From NCBI RefSeq assembly GCF_008386465.1, contig NZ_VUOD01000005.1:62001-126000 (forward strand): a stretch of DNA of 64,000 bases. The letters run 5' to 3'. The notes below the pieces were generated by a model, which had not been told where the DNA came from, made no database searches, and worked only from the letters and a program-made list of their open reading frames with translations. The stretch is from Arenimonas fontis (lineage in GTDB: Bacteria > Pseudomonadota > Gammaproteobacteria > Xanthomonadales > Xanthomonadaceae). This document shows positions 58,278 to 64,000 of this stretch, piece by piece. Position 1 is the first letter of the stretch. Each line of letters begins with the position of its first letter. The translations under genes and the position numbers were made by a program.

Positions 58278-59656
58278 GCCTGGCCGACACGCAGCTGCTG
58301 ATGCTGGTGTTGCTGTTGCTGGGCCTGTTCGCCGGCCTGGCCAGCGGCTTCCCGGTCGCCTTCGTGCTGGGCGGAACGGCCCTGCTGGCGGCCGGCGCCG
58401 GCACCGCGCTCGGGCTGTTCGATCCGAGCTTTCTGGAGGCCTTTCCAAACCGCGTGTTCGGGGTGATGACCAATGAAACCCTGGTCGCGGTGCCGCTGTT
58501 CGTGTTCATGGGCGTGATGCTGGAGCGTTCGCGCATCGCCGAGGAGTTGCTGGAAGCGGTGGCGGCCCTGTTCGGACGCCGGCGCGGCGGCCTGGTGGTG
58601 GCGGTGCTGCTGGTCGGCGCCCTGCTGGCGGCCTCCACCGGCATCGTCGGCGCCACCGTGGTGGCCATGGGGCTTATCTCCCTGCCGACCATGCTGCGGC
58701 ACAGCTATTGCCCGCGCCTGGCCAGCGGCGCCATCTGCGCCTCCGGCACCCTGGGCCAGGTGATCCCGCCCTCGATCGTGCTGGTGCTGCTCGGCGACCA
58801 GCTGGGCAACGCCTACCAGCAGACGCAGCTGAAACAGGGCCTGTTCGCCCCCGAGACGGTGTCGGTGGGCGACCTGTTCGCCGGCGCCCTGGTGCCCGGC
58901 CTGGGCTTGGTGGGCCTGTACCTGCTGTACGCGCTGTGGGTGGCCTGGCGACAGCCGGAGCGGGCGCCGGCCCTGCGCGAGGCGATCCCGCGCACGCGCG
59001 GCCAGTTGCTGAAGGCCATCCTGCCGGCGCTCAGCCTGATCGTGCTGGTGCTGGGCTCGATCCTGGCCGGCCTGGCCACCGCCACCGAAGCGGCCGCCGT
59101 CGGCGCGGTTGGCGCCACCGCGTTCGCGGCCCTGTATCGGCGGCTGGACCGCAAACGCCTGGCGGAAGTCGCGCTGGAAACGGCGAAGGTGGCCGCGATG
59201 GTATTCGCCATCCTGATCGGCGCGGCGCTGTTCGCGCTGGTGTTCCGCGGCTACGGCGGCGACGAGCTGGTGCATGGGGCCCTGACCTCGCTGCCCGGCG
59301 GCCTGTTCGCGGCGGTGCTGGTGGTGATGCTGCTGATGTTCGTGCTCGGCTTCGTGCTCGATTTCATCGAGATCACCTTCGTGGTGGTTCCGATCGTCGC
59401 GCCGGTGCTGCTGGCCATGGGCGTGGATCCGGTCTGGCTGGGCGTGATGATGGCGATCAACCTGCAGACCTCGTTCCTGACACCGCCCTTCGGTTTTGCC
59501 CTGTTCTACCTGCGCGGAGTGGCGCCGCAGACGCTTGCCACCGCCAAGATCTACCGCGGCGTGCTCCCTTTCATCCTGCTGCAACTTCTCATGCTGGGCC
59601 TGGTGGCGGCCTTCCCCGGCCTGGCCACCGCCCTGCCGGAGTGGCTGTATGGATGA
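58274..59656 (+). CDS. dctM: TRAP transporter large permease subunit (DctM)
   Basis: Protein of 460 residues with about 12 membrane helices. Typical DctM blocks: GFPVAFVLGGTALLAAG, VPLFVFMGVMLERSRIAEEL, STGIVGATVVAMGLISLPTM, SGTLGQVIPPSIVLVLLGDQ and NLQTSFLTPPFGFALFYLRG. It is the transport-catalysing subunit. Coupled to dctQ upstream; the GNAT gene starts inside its end. The matching solute-binding protein is encoded convergently at 60145-61242. Confidence 0.94.
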   Translation: MSLADTQLLMLVLLLLGLFAGLASGFPVAFVLGGTALLAAGAGTALGLFDPSFLEAFPNRVFGVMTNETLVAVPLFVFMGVMLERSRIAEELLEAVAALFGRRRGGLVVAVLLVGALLAASTGIVGATVVAMGLISLPTMLRHSYCPRLASGAICASGTLGQVIPPSIVLVLLGDQLGNAYQQTQLKQGLFAPETVSVGDLFAGALVPGLGLVGLYLLYALWVAWRQPERAPALREAIPRTRGQLLKAILPALSLIVLVLGSILAGLATATEAAAVGAVGATAFAALYRRLDRKRLAEVALETAKVAAMVFAILIGAALFALVFRGYGGDELVHGALTSLPGGLFAAVLVVMLLMFVLGFVLDFIEITFVVVPIVAPVLLAMGVDPVWLGVMMAINLQTSFLTPPFGFALFYLRGVAPQTLATAKIYRGVLPFILLQLLMLGLVAAFPGLATALPEWLYG

Positions 59657-60089
59657 GCTGCGGATCAGCACCGACCCCGCCGACGTGGATCTGGACGTGG
59701 TGCACGGCTATCTCAGCCGGCACTCCTACTGGAGCCCGGGCATCCCGCGGCCGGTGGTGGCGCGGGCGCTGGCGAATTCGCTCTGCTTCAGCGCCCTGCG
59801 TGGCCGCCGCCAGGTCGGCTTCGCCCGGGTCGTGACCGACAAGGCCACCTTCGCCTGGCTGGCCGACGTGTTCGTGCTGCCCGAGGCGCGCGGACAAGGC
59901 GTGTCCAAGGTGCTGATGGCGGCGGTGCTGGCGCACGCGGAGCTGCAGTCGCTGCGCCGCTTCCTGCTGGCCACCGCCGATGCCCACGGTCTGTACGGGC
60001 GGTACGGCTTCACCAGCCTGGCCCGGCCGGAGCGCTACATGGAACGTTATCGGCCGGACGCCTACCTGGACCCCGGCGCCGGCGCCTGA
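59649..60089 (+). CDS. GNAT family N-acetyltransferase
   Basis: Protein of 146 residues. The acetyl-CoA-binding motif A is ADVFVLPEARGQGVSKVLMA (R-G-Q-G-x-S), and the final block FLLATADAHGLYGRYGFTSL is typical of small GNAT enzymes. Substrate unknown. The ATG at 59649 overlaps the dctM stop by 8 nt, so it is translated with the TRAP permeases, although a link to transport is not evident. Confidence 0.9.
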   Translation: MDELRISTDPADVDLDVVHGYLSRHSYWSPGIPRPVVARALANSLCFSALRGRRQVGFARVVTDKATFAWLADVFVLPEARGQGVSKVLMAAVLAHAELQSLRRFLLATADAHGLYGRYGFTSLARPERYMERYRPDAYLDPGAGA

Positions 60090-60144
60090 GGCGACGGCCG
60101 GGCCGGCACCCGCGTCGGCGATGGGGCCGCCGGCGGGCGCCGGC

Positions 60145-61242
60145 TCAGTCGCGGGTGGCGTAGTAGGCCACTTCCGAGACCGCGTGCCAAGCCTTGGCCC
60201 GGGCCTCGAAGGCGCGCATGGAATCGAGCACGCGCCGGGCCATCGGGTCGGCTGCCGCGGCCTCCTCCAGCACCTCCTGCGAGGCGCGGCGCAGCGCCGC
60301 CATCACGTCGTCGGGCAGCTGCCGCAGCTCGACGCCGTGCTCGCGCACCAGCGCGTCCAGGGCCTGCTGGTTGCGGGCGGTGTACTCGGCCAGCATGGAG
60401 TCGTTCACCGCGCGGCAGCAGGCGTCCACGATGTCCTTCAGGTCCTGCGGCAGGGACTCCCAGGCAGCCTGGTTGATCATGCATTCCAGGGTCGGGCCGG
60501 GTTCCTGCCAGCCGGGGTAGTAGCAGTACTTGGCGGCGCGGTGCAGGCCGAAGGCCAGGTCGTTGTAGGGGCCTACCCACTCGGCCGCGTCGATCGCGCC
60601 GGATTGCAGCGAGCTGAAGATCTCGGCGCCCGGCAGGTTCACCGGCGTCGCGCCGACCCGGGCCATGACCTCACCGCCCAGGCCAGGGATGCGCATCTTC
60701 AGGCCCTTGAGATCGGCCAGACGGTGGATCGGCTTGCGGAACCAGCCGGCCATCTGCACGCCGGTATTGCCGGCCGGGAACGGCACCAGGCCAAAGGGTG
60801 CGTACAGCTCGCGCCACAGTTCGAGACCGCCGCCCTCGTACAGCCAGCCGTTCATTTCCTGGGCATTGAGACCGAAGGGGACGGCACAGAAGAACGGCGC
60901 GGCGGCCGCCTTGCCCTTCCAGTAGTAGCTGGCGGCGTGGCCCATCTCGGCGGTGCCGCGGCTGACCGCATCGAAGACCTCGAAAGCCGGCACAAGCTCG
61001 GCGGCGCCGTACACCTTCACGTTCAGCCGACCGCCGCTGGCGGCGGTGATCATCTCGGCCAGGCGGGCGGCGCCGGTGCCCAGGCCGGGGAAATTGGTCG
61101 GCCAGGAGGTCACCATCTTCCAGTGGCGGATCTCGCCGGAGACTGCCGGCCCGGCCCCGCCCTCCGGCCGCGGCGCGCAGGCCGCCAGGCCGGTGGCTAC
61201 CGCGGCCAGGCCGGCACCGCGCAGCAATTCACGTCGTTTCAT
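60145..61242 (-). CDS. TRAP transporter substrate-binding protein (DctP/TakP-like)
   Basis: Protein of 365 residues. The N-terminus MKRRELLRGAGLAAVATGLA has a twin-Arg motif and ends LAAC, a lipobox, so it may be a Tat- or Sec-exported lipoprotein. The DctP fold shows WKMVTSWPTNFPGLGTGAAR, KGLKMRIPGLGGEVMARVG and SLQSGAIDAAEWVGPYND, the last carrying the ligand-binding Arg/Glu/Trp region of TakP-like keto-acid binders. The ligand is thus likely a 2-oxoacid, tentative. It is convergent with the dctQM-GNAT unit instead of in it. A GGGGGGAGAG Shine-Dalgarno precedes the ATG. Confidence 0.9.
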   Translation of the reverse strand: MKRRELLRGAGLAAVATGLAACAPRPEGGAGPAVSGEIRHWKMVTSWPTNFPGLGTGAARLAEMITAASGGRLNVKVYGAAELVPAFEVFDAVSRGTAEMGHAASYYWKGKAAAAPFFCAVPFGLNAQEMNGWLYEGGGLELWRELYAPFGLVPFPAGNTGVQMAGWFRKPIHRLADLKGLKMRIPGLGGEVMARVGATPVNLPGAEIFSSLQSGAIDAAEWVGPYNDLAFGLHRAAKYCYYPGWQEPGPTLECMINQAAWESLPQDLKDIVDACCRAVNDSMLAEYTARNQQALDALVREHGVELRQLPDDVMAALRRASQEVLEEAAAADPMARRVLDSMRAFEARAKAWHAVSEVAYYATRD

Positions 61243-61264
61243 TCGGGCTCTCCCCCCGGAAAAC

Positions 61265-61288
61265 AGGCGGCGAATATATCAGCCGCCT
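61265..61288. promoter_or_regulatory. inverted repeat over the putative dctP promoter
   Basis: AGGCGGC-N10-GCCGCCT, centred on a minus-strand TATATT (61278-61273), about 31 nt before the solute-binding protein ATG. The 7-bp arms flanking a -10 hexamer suggest an operator for an unknown repressor. Confidence 0.45.
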
Positions 61289-61316
61289 CCCGACCTGGCA
61301 GGATGACCCCTCAGGA

Positions 61317-63497
61317 TCAGGCCGGCTCCAGCCTGGCATAGCCCAGGACCAGCCACTTGGCCCCGCCTTCCTCGAAGTTCACCTGCACCCGCGCATGGGC
61401 GCCGGCGCCTTCGGCGTCCATCACCACGCCAAGGCCGAAGGTCGGATGCCGCACCCGCTGGCCCAGGTGCAGGGCCGGGCCGGCGCCGCTGTCGAGCGCC
61501 GCGGCGCGGACCATGCCCAGCGAGGCCGGACGGCTGACCTGCACCCGCGGCCGCACTTCCCGCAGCAGGGCATGGGGAATCTCGCGCAGGAAGCGCGACG
61601 GCGCGCCCGGCATCTCCATGCCGTGCAGGCGGCGCGATTCGGCGTAACACAGCACCAGCCGCCTGCGGGCGCGGGTCAGACCGACGTAGGCCAGCCGCCG
61701 CTCCTCCTCCAGCCGCCCGCTTTCCTCCAGCGAACGGCTGCCGGGGAACAGGCCTTCTTCCATGCCGACCAGGAAGACAGTGGGGAATTCCAGGCCCTTG
61801 GCGCTGTGCAGGGTCATCAGCTGCACGCCGTCCTCGCCGGCCTCGGCCTGGCCCTCGCCGGCCTCCAGGGCGGCGTAGCCGAGGAAGGCGACCAGGTCGC
61901 TCATACCGGCCGTCTCCTCATCGTCCTGGGCGCGTTCGAAACGGCTGGCGACGGAGACCAGCTCGTCGAGGTTGTCCACCCGCGAGTCCAGCTCGCCGCG
62001 CGAGGCGCTGGCGTAGTGCTCGCGCAGGCCGGAGGCGGCGATCACGTGATCGAAGGCCTCATGCAGCTCCAGGTCCTGCGAATCGGCCTGCAGCCCATCC
62101 ACCAGCGCGAGAAAGCCGCGCAGGGCATTGCGGGCCCGTCCGGCCAGGCGGCTGCCTTCCGCCAGCGCCGTCGCCGCCCGCCACAGCGACGTCCCGGCCT
62201 CGCGCGCCTGCCGGCGCACCTCGTCCAGGGTCTTGCCGCCGATGCCGCGGGCCGGAGTGTTCACCGCCCGCTCGAAAGCGGCGTCATCGTCGCGGTTGGC
62301 CAGCAGGCGCAGGTAGGCCAGCGCGTCCTTCACTTCCATGCGCTCGAAGAAGCGCAGGCCGCCGTAGACCCGGTAGGGCAGGCCGGCCTGGACCAGCTGC
62401 TCTTCGATCGCCCGCGACTGGGCGTTGGAGCGGTAGAGCACGGCATGATCGCCGGCATCGGCGCCTTCGGCGATGGCTTGGCGGATGCGCTCGACCACGA
62501 AGCGGGCCTCGTCCACCTCGTTGTAGGCGGCGTAGAGTTCGATCGGATCACCCTCTCCCGCTTCTGTCCACAGCTTCTTGCCGAGCCGGCCGGGATTGTG
62601 GGCGATGATGGCGTTGGCCGCGGCGAGGATGTTGCCGGTGCTGCGGTAGTTCTGCTCCAGCCGCAGGGTGCGCGCGCCGGGGTAGTCCTCGAGGAAGCGC
62701 TGCACGTTCTCGACCCTGGCGCCGCGCCAGCCGTAGATGGCCTGGTCGTCGTCGCCGACCACGAACACCTGGCCGCTGTCGCCGGCCAGCAGGCGCACGA
62801 AGGCATACTGGATGGCATTGGTGTCCTGGAACTCGTCCACCAGGATGCGGGTAAAGCGGTGCCGGTAGTGCGCCAGCAATTCCGGCCGCCCTAGCCACAG
62901 CTCGTGCGCGCGCAGCAGCAGCTCGGCGAAGTCCACCAGTCCGGCGCGGTCGCAACGGACCTGGTATTCGCCGTAGGCGCGCAACATGGCCTGGCCGAAG
63001 ACATCGCCGCCGGCCGGCTGGATGTTCTGCGGCCGCCGCCCCTCGTCCTTCTGGGCATTGATCCACCAGGCGATCTGCCGCGGTGGGAAGCGGCCCTCGT
63101 CCAGACCCAGGTCGGCGGCCACGCGCCTGAGCAGACGCAGCTGGTCGTCGGCGTCCAGCACCTGGAAACTCTCGGGCAGCGCGGCTTCCTGCCAGTGCAG
63201 GCGCAACAGCCGATGCGCCAGGCCGTGGAAGGTACCGATCCACATGCCACGGCTGCCGTGCCGCAGCAGCGCCTCCACCCGCCCGCGCATCTCGGCGGCG
63301 GCCTTGTTGGTGAAGGTGACGGCGAGGATGCCGTGCGCCGGCACGCCCTCGACTTCGTTCAGCCAGCCGATGCGGTGCGTGAGCACGCGGGTCTTGCCGG
63401 AACCGGCGCCGGCCAGCACCAGCAGGTGGCCCGGCGGCGCCGACACGGCCTCGCGCTGGGCCGGGTTCAGACCGTCGAGCAGGTGGGAAACATCCAT
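61317..63497 (-). CDS. uvrD: DNA helicase II UvrD
   Basis: Protein of 726 residues, 3'-5' SF1 helicase of mismatch and nucleotide excision repair. It starts MDVSHLLDGLNPAQREAVSA, nearly identical to E. coli UvrD; Walker A is LAGAGSGKTRVLTHR, motif II RILVDEFQDTNAIQY, then GDDDQAIYGWRGA and QNYRSTGNIL. The C-terminal Tudor-like domain (HLGQRVRHPTFGLGVV) is present. Confident. Confidence 0.97.
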   Translation of the reverse strand: MDVSHLLDGLNPAQREAVSAPPGHLLVLAGAGSGKTRVLTHRIGWLNEVEGVPAHGILAVTFTNKAAAEMRGRVEALLRHGSRGMWIGTFHGLAHRLLRLHWQEAALPESFQVLDADDQLRLLRRVAADLGLDEGRFPPRQIAWWINAQKDEGRRPQNIQPAGGDVFGQAMLRAYGEYQVRCDRAGLVDFAELLLRAHELWLGRPELLAHYRHRFTRILVDEFQDTNAIQYAFVRLLAGDSGQVFVVGDDDQAIYGWRGARVENVQRFLEDYPGARTLRLEQNYRSTGNILAAANAIIAHNPGRLGKKLWTEAGEGDPIELYAAYNEVDEARFVVERIRQAIAEGADAGDHAVLYRSNAQSRAIEEQLVQAGLPYRVYGGLRFFERMEVKDALAYLRLLANRDDDAAFERAVNTPARGIGGKTLDEVRRQAREAGTSLWRAATALAEGSRLAGRARNALRGFLALVDGLQADSQDLELHEAFDHVIAASGLREHYASASRGELDSRVDNLDELVSVASRFERAQDDEETAGMSDLVAFLGYAALEAGEGQAEAGEDGVQLMTLHSAKGLEFPTVFLVGMEEGLFPGSRSLEESGRLEEERRLAYVGLTRARRRLVLCYAESRRLHGMEMPGAPSRFLREIPHALLREVRPRVQVSRPASLGMVRAAALDSGAGPALHLGQRVRHPTFGLGVVMDAEGAGAHARVQVNFEEGGAKWLVLGYARLEPA

Positions 63498-63525
63498 GCC
63501 GCCATTGTAGCGGCGCCACGGCGGC

Positions 63526-64000
63526 TCAGTGCTTCTTGGCCAGCGCCACCGACTGCGACATCAGCTTGTCGGTCCAGGCGATGCCGATCGCCGACACGAT
63601 GAAGGCCATGTGGATGATGGTCTGCCACATCACGCCCGCTTCGGTCACCGTGGTGCAGCCCTTGGACTTGGCGGCGAGGTCGGTCATCGCCTGCATCGCC
63701 GCCAGGCCGGCCTCGGTACCGCACAACGGCATGCCGCCAAGGACACCGGCCTCGATGAAGGTCTTGAGCAGATGGATCGAGGAAATGCCGATGATGGCCA
63801 TCGCCAGCTTCACCTTCAGCACCGAGGCGTTGACGTGACTGAGCCACTCCGGCTGGTCGGGATGGCCCTGCAGGTTCAGGCGCGAAACGAAGGTCTCGTA
63901 GCCGCCGACGATTACCATCACCAGCAGGTTGGAGATCATCACCACATCGATCAGGCCCAGCACCAGTAGCATGATGCCCTGCTCGGTCAGCGTGTTCGCG
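63526..64000 (-). CDS. YqhA/UPF0114 family membrane protein (partial, N-terminus beyond window)
   Basis: About 158 C-terminal residues of a TIGR00645/UPF0114 protein: [60 protein letters not shown] and [19 protein letters not shown]. Three membrane helices are visible; one or more lie outside the window. Function unknown. The 28-nt gap to uvrD has no visible promoter. Confidence 0.9.
   Translation of the reverse strand, partial: ANTLTEQGIMLLVLGLIDVVMISNLLVMVIVGGYETFVSRLNLQGHPDQPEWLSHVNASVLKVKLAMAIIGISSIHLLKTFIEAGVLGGMPLCGTEAGLAAMQAMTDLAAKSKGCTTVTEAGVMWQTIIHMAFIVSAIGIAWTDKLMSQSVALAKKH

Noticed and set aside
61242-61316. Attenuator or terminator between uvrD and the TRAP binding-protein gene
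   Set aside because: The only inverted repeat there surrounds a -10 hexamer and has no U-tract, so it is better read as an operator.

Overview
This 64-kb window is a stretch of bacterial chromosome, very GC-rich, with genes packed tightly on both strands. Gene content and order point to a gammaproteobacterium of the Lysobacterales (Xanthomonadales): an E. coli-like def-fmt-rsmB...trkA block, dprA-smg-topA, the rhlB/trxA-rho neighbourhood, ftsE-ftsX next to rpoH, DUF2782 beside polA, a DUF3106 protein, a YcgL-ankyrin pair and a chorismatase of the XanB2/FkbO/Hyg5 type. The species cannot be named from the sequence alone.

Layout. 1-5121: trkA (cut by the window edge), two glycosyltransferase genes lying between trkA and rsmB, then rsmB-fmt-def on the minus strand. 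6685-12862: LysM protein, dprA, smg, a GYF-pilin hybrid and topA on the plus strand. 12888-22300: amidohydrolase, DUF4124 protein, SDR, sppA, norM-like efflux pump, DUF3667-DUF4286 pair, and a sigma-factor-like domain fused through one membrane helix to DUF3106. 22301-22713: non-coding DNA with a DnaA-box pair. 22714-29801: priA, a broken ndh remnant, rpoH with a CIRCE element, ung, a two-receiver response regulator, ftsX, ftsE. 29867-33919: rhlB, with trxA and rho divergent from it.

The most unusual part is 34056-44860 on the minus strand. One strong promoter, with a perfect TGTGA-N6-TCACA (CRP/Clp) operator just downstream of it, leads into a 2205-residue autotransporter. Three genes follow, joined to it and to each other by 4-nt start/stop overlaps: a TIGR03032-family protein, an exported three-EF-hand protein and a GNAT-like protein. 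After a 31-nt gap comes a secreted M4 (thermolysin-like) metalloprotease gene, and then a strong Rho-independent terminator. I read this as a single operon for building, and perhaps trimming, a calcium-linked surface adhesin. I do not know a described system with this composition.

44925-64000: ankyrin membrane protein and YcgL, an S9 peptidase, the chorismatase, hemF, two small membrane-protein genes next to IS5- and IS3-family transposase remnants (visibly lower GC, probably acquired), polA, DUF2782, TRAP transporter permeases dctQ-dctM with a GNAT gene, a convergent TRAP solute-binding protein, uvrD and a partial YqhA-family membrane protein. I saw no tRNA, rRNA or CRISPR array.

Limits: all calls come from reading translations and motifs by eye; no database search was run. 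Promoters are consensus matches only.
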